This document shows, piece after piece, positions 52,080 through 61,253 of a stretch of DNA of 64,000 nt (position 1 is the stretch's first letter; every line of letters begins with the position of its first letter). Where the stretch lies: assembly GCA_964528605.1 (NCBI GenBank), contig CAZGSV010000006.1, positions 1 to 64,000 on the forward strand, in the 5' to 3' direction. Below the pieces are notes generated by a model that saw only the letters and a program-made list of their open reading frames with translations, was not told where the DNA came from and did not search any database. This DNA is from CAZGSV01 sp964528605. Its GTDB lineage: Bacteria; Armatimonadota; Zipacnadia; CAZGSV01. A program made the translations under genes and the position numbers.

Positions 52080-52988
52080 CTAGTCCGGCGGCTCTTCGAG
52101 CACCCACTGCGCGCCCTCGATCATGGGCGTCTGGTAGCGCGGGATGCGGCCGATGCTTTCCAGATGGCCAAGGCACGCCCGAATGCAGCCGCGGCCGCCG
52201 CAGATGCTGCGGTGGCGGAAGCGGTGATCGAGGAACTTGTAGTACTGGGGCGGATTCTCCCGGGTCGAATCCTTCTTCATGAAGGGCGAATAGCGCGCGT
52301 CCCAGCCTTGGTGGACGGTTATGCACTTCGCCCGGTCAAGCAACCCGTGGCGGAAGACACGCTCGCCGATTCCCACCTCGACGTCGCGCTCCGTGGGGAT
52401 GGCGCCCGCCGGGCAACCAGTCACGCACGAGCCGCACTCGTCGCAGATGCTTCCGGTGAAGAGCGGGTCGGGCTCCAGTAGGGCATCGGTGAGCACGCCG
52501 AATATGCGCTGGCGGGGCCCGAACTGCGGCGTGAGCACGAGTTTGCTCAGCCCCAACTCTCCGAGGCCGGCGGCGCAGGCCATGACGCGCAGGCTCACGT
52601 AGCCGTCGGCCCGAATGCCGCCCGGCCGCACGGGCCGCCCCTCGTTCTCGGCGAAGGGATTGTGCACCGGCACCGAAGTGAACCCGCGATTCTCGAGGAA
52701 GAGCACGATCTTGCGCAGCATATGCGGCGCCAGAACCTCGTTGAGATACTGGTAGGAGTCGCAGTTGTAGGCCTGCCAGTAGGTGCCGTCCTCAATGGTC
52801 TTGAGCGATCCGCGCAACATGCGGCAGCCCAGGGCGATGACGGTCTCGGTTTGGCGGAAGATGGTGCGCGGATGGAGTTCCGGCGGCGCGTTGTCGAAGC
52901 GGTCAATCGAAGCGATGCCTACCAGGTCAGCCCCGGCCTCGAGGGCGACCCTCTTGACCTCAGCGGTGAGGTGCTCGTCACGTGCCAT
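52080..52988 (-). CDS. epoxyqueuosine-reductase-like 4Fe-4S protein
   Basis: 302 residues, AAAGGA SD. A cluster motif C182-x2-C185-x2-C188-x3-C192-P and a second Cys group near CGGRGCIRACLGHLE. The N-terminal corrinoid-binding-type region of QueG is partly recognisable (ALGCRMLRG, VSLRVMACAAGLGELGLSKL). Divergent from true QueG, so a reductive role in the operon is likely rather than tRNA modification. Confidence 0.8.
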   Translation of the reverse strand: MARDEHLTAEVKRVALEAGADLVGIASIDRFDNAPPELHPRTIFRQTETVIALGCRMLRGSLKTIEDGTYWQAYNCDSYQYLNEVLAPHMLRKIVLFLENRGFTSVPVHNPFAENEGRPVRPGGIRADGYVSLRVMACAAGLGELGLSKLVLTPQFGPRQRIFGVLTDALLEPDPLFTGSICDECGSCVTGCPAGAIPTERDVEVGIGERVFRHGLLDRAKCITVHQGWDARYSPFMKKDSTRENPPQYYKFLDHRFRHRSICGGRGCIRACLGHLESIGRIPRYQTPMIEGAQWVLEEPPD

Positions 52989-53011
52989 TGTGGAGTCCTT
53001 TCCGGTCGGGG

Positions 53012-54271
53012 CTAGGCCCGCTTCAGGTCAACGCCGTCTGCGGCCAGCGCGTGTTGGAGGTCGCGGACGTTCAACTCGCGGGGGGGGCAGCCCCTCGCCA
53101 CCGACATGGCCGCCGCCAGGCCCGCCGCATGTCCGGTTGCCAGACAGTTGCCCATGCTTTTGCCCGCGGAGGCGGCCACGTGAGTGGCCGAGAGGCAGCG
53201 ACCGGCGGCGAGCAGGCCGTCCATCTTCTCCGGCAATAGCGCGCGGTAGGGCACGTCGTGCAGCTGCATCTTCTGGTAGCGCACGAAGCCGATGTCGAGC
53301 ATGCCGCTACGCCAGGCGACGGCATCGTCGAAGCGCCGGCCGGAAAGCGCATCCTCTTCGGTCAAGAGGTAGCAGCCCTTGAGGCGCCGGGTTTCGCGGA
53401 CGCCGACTTGCGGCCCGGTCGCCGCCAACTGCACCCGCTCGAACGGGGCCCCCCCGAATGCGCGCAAGGCTTGGACTATCTGCAGCGCCTGCCGCCGGCT
53501 GTAGCGCTCCGCTTCGGTCATGTCCTGAGGGCGCGTGCCGTCGAGAACGCCGTGGAGTTTCGTGCCCGCGTGGTTTATCACCAGGCAGTTGTTCAGGGGC
53601 AACGGCCCCAACTCAAAACCCATGCTTTCGGGCAGCAGGGGGTACTTGGCCCGCCCCTGCTCGAGCAAGCGCGTGAGTCCGCCCTCGCGGGCGAAGGCGC
53701 GCGCGCCCTCAACGTCCACGTTCGCGATGAGCAGCAGCAGCGTCATGGGCGAGAGGAAGCCGTCCTGCTCGCGTCCCTTCAAGGTCTCGGCTCCGGCGAG
53801 ATAGGCCACGTCGGCGTCACCGGTGCCGTCAACAACAACCCGCGCGCGAATGGCTGCGAGCCCCTCTTTGGTGCCGGCAATCACGCCTGCGACGCGGCCA
53901 TCCTCAACGATGGCGTCCACCACCGGGCAGTGCAGCAGGTACTCGCCTCCGACGGCCTCGAGCGCGTCCATTACTGCAACCTTGAGATACTCCACGTTGC
54001 AGACCAGCGCGTGGCCGACGACGCGCACCGCCTCCTCGCCATAGTCCTGCAGGCGCTCCAACAGCAACTCGTGCACTGCGCTGCGAGCGCGCCCCTCAGG
54101 CCGGACCTGGTTGATGGGCATGCCCACCCCGTACGCCGCCACTCCGCCGAGGAAGCCGTATCTCTCGACGAGCAGCGTCTTGGCGCCTGCTCGCGCCGAG
54201 GCCAGGGCCGCGCCTATTCCTGCCGGGCCGCCGCCAACCACCAGCACCTCGGTATCGCGCAGGGAGTTCAT
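53012..54271 (-). CDS. FAD-dependent oxidoreductase (FAD_oxidored family)
   Basis: 419 residues; ATG overlaps the preceding stop (ATGA). Dinucleotide site VLVVGGGPAGIGAALASARAG; GTGDADVAYLAGAE in the middle and CLSATHVAASAGKSMGNCLATG near the end complete the FAD fold. Paralogous to the next gene upstream. Substrate unknown; the family often lies in oxidative carbohydrate pathways of Planctomycetota-type bacteria. Confidence 0.88.
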   Translation of the reverse strand: MNSLRDTEVLVVGGGPAGIGAALASARAGAKTLLVERYGFLGGVAAYGVGMPINQVRPEGRARSAVHELLLERLQDYGEEAVRVVGHALVCNVEYLKVAVMDALEAVGGEYLLHCPVVDAIVEDGRVAGVIAGTKEGLAAIRARVVVDGTGDADVAYLAGAETLKGREQDGFLSPMTLLLLIANVDVEGARAFAREGGLTRLLEQGRAKYPLLPESMGFELGPLPLNNCLVINHAGTKLHGVLDGTRPQDMTEAERYSRRQALQIVQALRAFGGAPFERVQLAATGPQVGVRETRRLKGCYLLTEEDALSGRRFDDAVAWRSGMLDIGFVRYQKMQLHDVPYRALLPEKMDGLLAAGRCLSATHVAASAGKSMGNCLATGHAAGLAAAMSVARGCPPRELNVRDLQHALAADGVDLKRA

Positions 54272-55662
54272 CGCGACTTCTTGACCCGGTCCGGCTTGGG
54301 CTCCAGCAGCGCACCGTCGGCCCGCAATCTCTCACGCAGTGAATCGGCCGCGATCTCCCTCGGCGCCTTGCCGGACTTGGCCGCCATCGCGGCCGCCGTC
54401 CCCGCCGCCTGCCCGCAGGCCAGGCAGCAGGCGGTGTTGCGCGTGCTATTGTGAGCCACCAGATCAACGGTCATCATCCGTCCGGCAATGAGCACATTGT
54501 CCAAGGCCACCGGTATGAGCGCCCGGTAGGGAATGCCGTAGGCCCCCGCCTCGCGGACGGAGTACTCGCTGTTGTCAATGAAGCCAAAGCAGGCAATCTG
54601 GTCGTCGAACCGGCGCGCCTCGGTGCAGTCCTGCTGCGTGAGTTCGTAGTCGCAGTGGATAGCCCGTCCTCGGCGCTGGCCGGCCGACGGCGCCGGCCCG
54701 GCGACGTAGCACTGCTCGCACCCAGCAAGATGCTGCCGGAACATCTCCGCGACCTGTAGCATCTTGGCGCGCAGGTCCACCTCGGCCTCCGTCAAGGCCT
54801 CGGCGTCCAGGCCGTCGTTGGGGCCGCAGTTGATGCAGTTGCAGTAGGTGATCTCGCGCGGCCGGAGCGAAGAGGAAAGGAAGTAACGCGGCGCACCCTC
54901 GCAGCCGCACTCGCGCAGTTTGGTGGTGTTGATGCCCAGCCGCACTAGGTCGGGGGCCGAGGCGCCGGGCTTGACGGCGTGCGCCAACTGGGTGATGGCG
55001 CCTCGGCGCTCCAGGTCGGCCTCCAGCGCCGCCAAGTCCACGTTGCACAGGCGGAAGGTGAAGCCGGCGGAGTACGCGCCCCGATCGCCCGGCTTGAACG
55101 TCTCGATGGCGGCGCCGGCGTAGGCCGCCAAGTCCCCGTCACCGGTGCAATCCACGAACTGCTTGGCGCGCACCAGGCTCCGTCCGGCCTTGTTCCACAA
55201 CACCACCGCGTCCACATGGCCTCCGGTGGAGCGCACTTCGTCGAGCACCGTGTGAAGCAGCAACTTGACGCCCGCTTCCCGGCACATCTGGGCGGCGGCC
55301 AGCTTGAACGTCTCGGGCTCCACCGGCGTGACCATGCTCACGAAGTCGCCGCCGCGCTCCATGCGAACGTGGCCGACCCCGCCTCCCGCCTGCTGCACGC
55401 GGTCAACGAGTTCCTGCGCGATGCCGGCGATCACGCGCGTCCGCTTCGCCCCGGGGTGGGCATCGAACACGTTGAAGAAGGTATGAATGGCGGTGGCACC
55501 GGTGATGCCCATGCCGCCGAGCCAGCCCGCCCTTTCGATGAGCATCGTGCCGGCGCCGCCACGCGCCGCTGCCATGGCGGCGGCAATCCCTGCCATCCCG
55601 CCGCCGGCTACGACAACGTCACAGGGGTGGTAGCGTGCTTCGTCAACAACCGGTAGCAGCAT
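54268..55662 (-). CDS. FAD-dependent oxidoreductase (FAD_oxidored family), first gene of the operon
   Basis: 464 residues from ATG 55662, GGAGG upstream. Dinucleotide site DVVVAGGGMAGIAAAMAAARGG; DCTGDGDLAAYAGA and AGRMMTVDLVAHNSTRNTAC follow. A Cys-rich stretch (GCEGAPRYFLSS, YCNCINCGPND, CEQCYVAG) is extra relative to its partner and could bind a cofactor. It overlaps the partner by 4 bp, so the two may form a complex. Confidence 0.88.
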   Translation of the reverse strand: MLLPVVDEARYHPCDVVVAGGGMAGIAAAMAAARGGAGTMLIERAGWLGGMGITGATAIHTFFNVFDAHPGAKRTRVIAGIAQELVDRVQQAGGGVGHVRMERGGDFVSMVTPVEPETFKLAAAQMCREAGVKLLLHTVLDEVRSTGGHVDAVVLWNKAGRSLVRAKQFVDCTGDGDLAAYAGAAIETFKPGDRGAYSAGFTFRLCNVDLAALEADLERRGAITQLAHAVKPGASAPDLVRLGINTTKLRECGCEGAPRYFLSSSLRPREITYCNCINCGPNDGLDAEALTEAEVDLRAKMLQVAEMFRQHLAGCEQCYVAGPAPSAGQRRGRAIHCDYELTQQDCTEARRFDDQIACFGFIDNSEYSVREAGAYGIPYRALIPVALDNVLIAGRMMTVDLVAHNSTRNTACCLACGQAAGTAAAMAAKSGKAPREIAADSLRERLRADGALLEPKPDRVKKSR

Positions 55663-56082
55663 GTCTCGCCTCCGTTGTCCTTGCAGCAACGATGAGCGAT
55701 TGCCTGCCTGAGAGAGCCCCCTGAGCGCAGGGGCTCCTGTGGCCGGGGCTCAGTTCCCTATCTCGCAGGCGCCTTGCTCGTGCCCTCCCTGGCCCTACGC
55801 CAAGGAGTCAGCCAGTCTCCATGACCCCCTGACTTCAAAACGCGGGTATCTTACACCTTTCTCCGCAGACGGTAACAGGCCTCTGCCGCTTCGCGGCCGT
55901 GCGAGGAGGCCTGAAGGCGGAGACTAGCGCGGTGGGAAGGTCACCTTGGGCCGCCGCACCGGCGCGGCGAGCGCCGCGCACGAGCGCGAGGTGCCGAGAT
56001 GGGCATTCCCCGCTATAGTATGCGTGCGCATGAAAGCGAGACGGGGCTTGGCAGCCAAGGTGGGCCTGCTAGTGGAGCGCTG
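55663..56082. other. divergent region upstream of the FAD operon
   Basis: 420 bp without a gene. A hairpin GAGCCCCCTG/CAGGGGCTC (one bulge, 55714-55736) lies 52-74 nt upstream of the first operon gene and may be in its leader. TATAGT at 56013-56018 is a likely -10 for the propeller gene on the plus strand. I cannot place the operon promoter with confidence. Confidence 0.5.
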
Positions 56083-57630
56083 ATGAGCGGCACCCGGAAC
56101 GGCCGAATCAAAGTCTCTGAGTTGTTCGCGACGATCGCGGTGCTCATCGGCGCGCTGGCCGTGGCCTGGGTTATCTTGGAGCCCCCTTGGCGTCGGCCGC
56201 AGGCGCCCCGGCTGGTTGGCAGGGCTCGCGCTCCGTCCTGGCGCGAGGGCCCGGCTGTCGCCCCCCCCCAGCCGCCGCCCGCCGACCTTACGATGTTCCG
56301 CGGCAATCCGGAGCGCAATCTCTCGGCCGTCGGTTCAGTGCCTCGACGCCCCAAACTGCTCTGGCGCTTCCAGACCAAGACCAAGGCCGAGGGCCCCTAC
56401 GAGCAGCGCGGCGACAAGACACTCACCCCCGCCACCCCCTGGCGCGGCATGGGCTGGACCGGCCAGCCTGTCCGTCTCCGCGACCGCGTCTATCTCGGCT
56501 CCAGCGACTCCAACGTCTACTGCCTCGATGCCAGCACCGGCCAGGCCCTCTGGTTCTACGAGACCCACCACGTGGTCAAAGGCAGCATCTCCATCTTCGG
56601 CGACTGCATCTATCATGGCGGGCGCGACAACAAGATCCACTGCTACGACGTCAATGGCCGCATGGTGTGGGAGACTCGCACCGGCAATGACATGGACTCC
56701 AACCCGGTCGTGGTCGGCGAGCGCGGCTACATCGGCGGCGAGGACAACCATATCTATTGCTTCAATCCCGTGACGGGGCAGATTGTCTGGCGTTCGGAGA
56801 CTACCGAGGGCAGCGTGGAGTCGTCTCCGTGCGTATTCGGCGACCGGGTCGTCGCCGGCAGCGATCGCGGTGTCCTCTACGGCTGCGACCTCAAGACCGG
56901 AAAGACCGTCTGGAAGTTCGACACTCAAGGCGACACGGATTCCACCGCGGTCCACTGGAAGGGCCGGCTCTATGTCGGCAGCAAGACCGGCAAAACCGCG
57001 GAGAAGGGACATCTGTGGTGCCTCGAGGCCGGCACGGGCAAACCGGTGTGGCACGTCCCCATGGCGCGCGGCATTTGGGCCACCGTGGCCCTCAACCCAA
57101 CCAAAGATCGGCTCTACGTGGGCTGCAACAACGGCGTCTTCTACGCGCTGCGCATGTCCGACGGCGGGCTGGTCTGGAAGCGCAACCTGGGCAGCCGCAT
57201 CTGGAGTTCCGCCGCGGTCACCGACGGCTGCGTGGTCCTGGGCGTGCGCGACGGCCGCCTATGGTGCCTAGATGAAGACACGGGCGCGCCTGTCTGGATG
57301 TTCGACGACGGCTTTGACATTGACGCGACTCCCTGCGTCGCCGGCGGCACGATCGTCATCGGCTCGCAGAACGGCTGGGTCTATGCCATCGGCGAGGCTG
57401 CGCCCGAGGAGGCGATCAACCCGCACTGGTTCGTGACGCGTTTCCCCCCCCGCGGGCGGACAGACCACAACCCGTATGGGATTGTGACCGTGCAGAGCCC
57501 CGCCCCCCCGCCGGGAACCTACGACGACACCAGCGCCCACTGCACGGCGAATCTCTTCAAGCCGGTCTACGGCCCCGGCTTCGCGCCGCACAGGATCGGC
57601 GGTGCCCCGGCGGGCCCAGGGCCGAACTGA
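56083..57630 (+). CDS. membrane-anchored PQQ-type beta-propeller protein
   Basis: 515 residues from ATG 56083 with GGAG 5 nt upstream; earlier in-frame ATGs sit on or before the -10 box. One N-terminal transmembrane segment (FATIAVLIGALAVAWVIL), then a Pro-rich linker and seven or so repeats of the PQQ type (VYLGSSDSNVYCLDASTGQA, WFYETHHV, IYCFNPVTGQIVWRSE, VLYGCDLKTGKTVWKFD, LWCLDEDTGAPVWMFD). Such propellers can be non-enzymatic scaffolds like BamB or PQQ dehydrogenase-like. Contains C9 (56261-56269) and C8 (57444-57451) runs. Confidence 0.85.
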   Translation: MSGTRNGRIKVSELFATIAVLIGALAVAWVILEPPWRRPQAPRLVGRARAPSWREGPAVAPPQPPPADLTMFRGNPERNLSAVGSVPRRPKLLWRFQTKTKAEGPYEQRGDKTLTPATPWRGMGWTGQPVRLRDRVYLGSSDSNVYCLDASTGQALWFYETHHVVKGSISIFGDCIYHGGRDNKIHCYDVNGRMVWETRTGNDMDSNPVVVGERGYIGGEDNHIYCFNPVTGQIVWRSETTEGSVESSPCVFGDRVVAGSDRGVLYGCDLKTGKTVWKFDTQGDTDSTAVHWKGRLYVGSKTGKTAEKGHLWCLEAGTGKPVWHVPMARGIWATVALNPTKDRLYVGCNNGVFYALRMSDGGLVWKRNLGSRIWSSAAVTDGCVVLGVRDGRLWCLDEDTGAPVWMFDDGFDIDATPCVAGGTIVIGSQNGWVYAIGEAAPEEAINPHWFVTRFPPRGRTDHNPYGIVTVQSPAPPPGTYDDTSAHCTANLFKPVYGPGFAPHRIGGAPAGPGPN

Positions 57631-57712
57631 CCTATGGCGGCCAGCCTCGCGCACAGGTCAGAATCGCCCGAATCCGGTATAAATGCCGGAACCCAGCGCC
57701 CGGAGGCATTGC

Positions 57713-58456
57713 GTGACCCGAACCTACCAGAGCGACGACTGGAACGAGTACCGAATGGAGTACGGCGACCCGCACCGCGAGTTGGAGCCGCTCGAGAGGG
57801 AGATCGCCGTTGTGGGCCAAGCGCTCGCGGTGCTCCACGAGGCCGGCGTTCTGCCGCACACGCGCTACGATCACCGGAAGATGCTGGCGCATCGCAAGGC
57901 GGTGCGCGAACTCTTCGAGATTCCCTGGACCGCCATCACTCCGCGTATGCAGCGCCTGCTTTACGCGATCAACGCGATAACGCAACCCGCCAACATGATC
58001 GCGGCGGGCGTCTTCTGCGGGAACACCTTTGTCTGCAACGCGGGGGCCGCCGTCGGGCCGGGGGCCTGCTATCGCGCCGAGAACCTGATTGGTGTGGAGA
58101 TCAAGCCGCAGGAGGCGGAGCGCGCCGAGCGCAACGTGCGGCGCGTTGACGCTACCGGCGTGGCGCGCGTGGTCGCGGGCGATGCCGTTGACGTGGTGCG
58201 CGAGTTCAAGGAGCCGCTTCATCTCCTTTACCTTGACGCGGACGGCACCGACAGCCGCGGCAAGGGAATCTACTTAGACATTCTCGAGCAAGGCTACGAG
58301 CGCATGCCCGCGGGCGCGGTGGTGCTCGCGCACAACAGTCAGAACTCCGCCGAGCGCCTCAAGCACTACCTGTCGTTCGTCCGCGACCCCGCGAACTTCT
58401 CCGCCAGCGTCAACGTCATCTTCGATATCGAAGGACTCGAGGTGTCCGTCCGGTAG
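57713..58456 (+). CDS. class I O-methyltransferase-like protein
   Basis: 247 residues from GTG 57713 with GGAGG upstream; TATAAA at 57678-57683 is a likely -10 and excludes the ATG at 57683. Rossmann elements: IAAGVFCGNTFVCNAGAA, LIGVEIKPQEAERAERNV, ARVVAGDAVDVVREF and LLYLDADGTDSRGKGIYL. Its last 14 codons (NVIFDIEGLEVSVR) and the stop are repeated twice downstream. Substrate unknown. Confidence 0.78.
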   Translation: MTRTYQSDDWNEYRMEYGDPHRELEPLEREIAVVGQALAVLHEAGVLPHTRYDHRKMLAHRKAVRELFEIPWTAITPRMQRLLYAINAITQPANMIAAGVFCGNTFVCNAGAAVGPGACYRAENLIGVEIKPQEAERAERNVRRVDATGVARVVAGDAVDVVREFKEPLHLLYLDADGTDSRGKGIYLDILEQGYERMPAGAVVLAHNSQNSAERLKHYLSFVRDPANFSASVNVIFDIEGLEVSVR

Positions 58457-58737
58457 GGGCGGCCCCCCGTGGCCGCCCGCTCTTGTAGCAGCAGGCTCCT
58501 GCCTGCGACAGAGAAAGGGCACGGCGTGCCGTGCCCCTACACCGCCCCCGCCAACGTCATCTTCGACATCGAAGGGCTCGAGGTATCCGTCCGGTAGGGG
58601 CGGCCCCCGTGGCCGCCCGCTCTTGTAGCAGCAGGCTCCTGCCTGCGACAGAGAAAGGGCACGGCGTGCCGTGCCCCTACACCGCCCCCGCCAACCTCAT
58701 CCTCGACATCGAAGGGCTCGAGGTCTCCGTGAGGTAG
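58411..58737 (+). repeat. tandem repeat of about 140 bp spanning the methyltransferase 3' end
   Basis: Copies begin at 58411, 58552 and 58692 (141- and 140-bp periods; the last partial). Each begins with the codons for N(V/L)I(F/L)DIEGLEVSVR and a TAG, then an element of 83-84 bp (58457-58540, 58598-58680) made of three palindromes: GGGCGGCC/GGCCGCCC, GCAGGC/GCCTGC and GGGCACGGC/GCCGTGCCC. Copies 2 and 3 keep the peptide with synonymous changes although they are not connected to any start. Confidence 0.8.
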
Positions 58738-58960
58738 TCTGTCCCGGAATTACGCGGCCCCGGCATCGGCGGGGTCGAGAACGTAGCAGCCCCGCCTCGG
58801 CGGGGCGGGGGGCGTTCCGCCTTCGCCCGCCCAAGCCGGGCTTCGGCGGACAAGCGAGTCTCGGCCGCTACGTCCGAGGTCGTACCGCTTTGCGCTTGCC
58901 GAAGAGGTGGTGAGGTGCCAGAGTGGGCGCCGGCATCATCAATGGCGATAGGAGAACGCG

Positions 58961-61120
58961 ATGAGATTGACTGAGGTGTTTCCGGCGATGCCGAGGGTGA
59001 AGCGGCTACTCGTGGCGCGCCTTGGTCCGGAGGGGCAGGGCGTTGACTTCTGGATCTGGGTGCGGGCGCTACAGGGGCTTGTGAATAGGGACGAGCCGCA
59101 CCTCTACATCATCCGCGGCACGCTCCCGCAGCGCCCCCGCAAGCCCTCCGGGCTCTATGAGGATCATTGGCTCGAGTACTACGTCCAGCGCTTCGGGCTG
59201 CCAACCGAGAACCTCGACGACCCGGACGAGTTGCTGGAGCGCTACAAGCATCTGGTGGCCGGCTACGTTCTCTATGACAACGGGAGCATCGTGCAAACGC
59301 AGAACCTGGCGATCACGCGCGCCGGGCTCGAGGGCGTACTGCCGGTCGCGCCGGACCAGGAAGAGTGGATGACGCGGCACGGCATTCCGAAGGCGGATGA
59401 CCTGCGCGGCAGGTTCGCCTCCGACGCGGAGGCGGCAGAATGGGCGGTCGAGAATCTCTGGCCGCACTGCCACAAGCGCCTTTACGCCAACCTCTGCATC
59501 CACCGGCCCGCGTGGTACGCCGGTACGCACGAACTCGTGGACTTCGTCGTCTATCACAAGGGCTTCGCGCTCGACCTGCCGCTGAGCCGCCAAACGCGCC
59601 GCACGCTCTATCTCTATCGGCGCATGCTCGATTCCGCCGAGGCGCCCGGAGTGCAGATGAACTGGCACTGCGTGCTCGATCAGGAGAAGGAGTACGTGGC
59701 CGAGGCGGCGCAGCGCGGCTTCTTCACCCTGTGCAGCGTGGCGACGCCCAATCTGACCATCCACGGCGGCGTCGGCGACCCCGACAAGTCCTACACTCAG
59801 CCTCTGCCCGAGCCCGCGTCCTGCAAGGCGGAGCCGAGCAAGGTCTATGTCTGCTTCTACAACAGCGACGGCGACGCGACCTGGGCGATGAACAACCTGC
59901 ACTCGGGCAACTGGCTGGCGCCGCAGCGGGGGAAGTTCAAGTTCGGCTGGGGCTTTCTGCCGCTGATGGTCAAACTGATGCCGGGGATGCTCCAGTACTA
60001 TCAGGAGACGCGCGCGCCGAACGATTGTTTCTGGGGGCCGTCGTCGGGCGCGGCCTACACCTACACGCACCTGTGGCCCAAGGACCTCGTTGGGCTGTAC
60101 CTCGCGGAAACGCGCCGGCTACTCGACCAGACCGGCCAGCGCGGGTGCAACATGGTCAACTGGTTCCTACAGGACTGGTGGCGCGAGGTGGAGGACGACG
60201 AGGCGGTGCGTCGCGAGCAGGAGGCGCTGAAGTCGGGGCCCGGGCTCGTGTGCGGCCTGGGCGGCTCGCCTTATGCGAAGAGTTACGTGGACGGCCCCAT
60301 ACCGAAACTGCACTCCGTCCACATCGCCAACGTGGGCCGCGACAACGTCGGCGACATCGTAAAGTTCAGCAAGGAGTGCCCCACGCGACCGCTCTTCATG
60401 TTCCTCTTCGCGCAGATATCGGTCGGCATCTGGGAGCAACTGGAGTCGGAGATGGAGGAGTTCGCGCGCCATCCCGAGATCGCAATCCTGAGCATGGACG
60501 AGTTCTTCCTGACGCTGCAGGATGCGATCAGGCGCGGGCTGGTGAAGGGCGAACTGTACCAGAAGACGGAGGCGCTGGCGGAGACCTGGCTCAAGGCGCC
60601 CGGGCGGCACCGTCTTCCCCTCTGCGAGCGGCTGACCGCCGAACTCGCCCGCGTAGCGCACGCAACGCCGGAGGAGAGGCGGCGCAACCTGGGCGGGGGG
60701 GCGTGGACGGAGTTGGTGTCGCGCGAGATTGAACAGGTGGCGCGTGACCGCGACAAGTTCCTCGCGTACTTTCCGGGCCGCCCGGGCCCGTCGTCTGAGG
60801 AAGAGGCCGATTGGATGCTCTACACGGCGTTCACGGTTGCCTGGACGGTGGTGCGAGCGGCGATAGAGGCGCAGGGCATCTACGCCAACCATCGCACGCA
60901 GTGCCTGAGCGACTTCAAGCGGACCTGCGGCGAGTGGGCGGACGTGACGCCGTTCGAGCGCCTGTTCGAGGCGTGGGAGAAGTGGGAGCAAGGATCGCCG
61001 AGCGTGGAGCAGGTCGCCTCATGGTGCGATGGAGTGGCCGAAGCGGCGTGCGTCCTGCGCGATCACCTCGGCCCGCAGGAGCAAGAGGACTTCACCGGCT
61101 GGCCACCACGGACGATCTGA
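58961..61120 (+). CDS. GxGYxYP-domain protein, putative glycoside hydrolase
   Basis: 719 residues, AGGAG SD, no signal peptide. The N-terminal half carries DFWIWVRALQGLVNRDEPHL and the family region around GPSSGAAYTYTHLWP, which corresponds to the GxGYxYP signature. The C-terminal third is helical and of unknown nature. Members are predicted barrel enzymes with no settled activity. Followed after 133 bp by the phosphoesterase gene. Confidence 0.78.
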   Translation: MRLTEVFPAMPRVKRLLVARLGPEGQGVDFWIWVRALQGLVNRDEPHLYIIRGTLPQRPRKPSGLYEDHWLEYYVQRFGLPTENLDDPDELLERYKHLVAGYVLYDNGSIVQTQNLAITRAGLEGVLPVAPDQEEWMTRHGIPKADDLRGRFASDAEAAEWAVENLWPHCHKRLYANLCIHRPAWYAGTHELVDFVVYHKGFALDLPLSRQTRRTLYLYRRMLDSAEAPGVQMNWHCVLDQEKEYVAEAAQRGFFTLCSVATPNLTIHGGVGDPDKSYTQPLPEPASCKAEPSKVYVCFYNSDGDATWAMNNLHSGNWLAPQRGKFKFGWGFLPLMVKLMPGMLQYYQETRAPNDCFWGPSSGAAYTYTHLWPKDLVGLYLAETRRLLDQTGQRGCNMVNWFLQDWWREVEDDEAVRREQEALKSGPGLVCGLGGSPYAKSYVDGPIPKLHSVHIANVGRDNVGDIVKFSKECPTRPLFMFLFAQISVGIWEQLESEMEEFARHPEIAILSMDEFFLTLQDAIRRGLVKGELYQKTEALAETWLKAPGRHRLPLCERLTAELARVAHATPEERRRNLGGGAWTELVSREIEQVARDRDKFLAYFPGRPGPSSEEEADWMLYTAFTVAWTVVRAAIEAQGIYANHRTQCLSDFKRTCGEWADVTPFERLFEAWEKWEQGSPSVEQVASWCDGVAEAACVLRDHLGPQEQEDFTGWPPRTI

Positions 61121-61159
61121 GGCCCTATGGTGCCGAGGCGCGACCACTCAAGCGCGGAG

Positions 61160-61188
61160 TTGGGCCGGAAGGCCCGGAGCCTGATAAG
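61160..61188 (+). promoter_or_regulatory. possible promoter for the metallophosphoesterase gene
   Basis: TTGGGC (61160-61165), 17-bp spacer, GATAAG (61183-61188, four of six). Leader of about 60 nt before TTG 61254. Confidence 0.35.
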
Positions 61189-61253
61189 ATAGCGGCCGCG
61201 TGCTGGTTTCCGAGGTGGCTGGAGAGCACAATCCAAGATTCGAGGTGATCGTC

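Noticed and set aside
53258..54454. 398-codon plus-strand frame opposite the FAD oxidoreductases
   Set aside because: Antisense to two genes with clear FAD-binding motifs and coupled starts.
58531..58737. 68-codon ORF over the tandem repeat
   Set aside because: It reads through palindromes in two registers and only its tail resembles protein; explained by the repeat itself.
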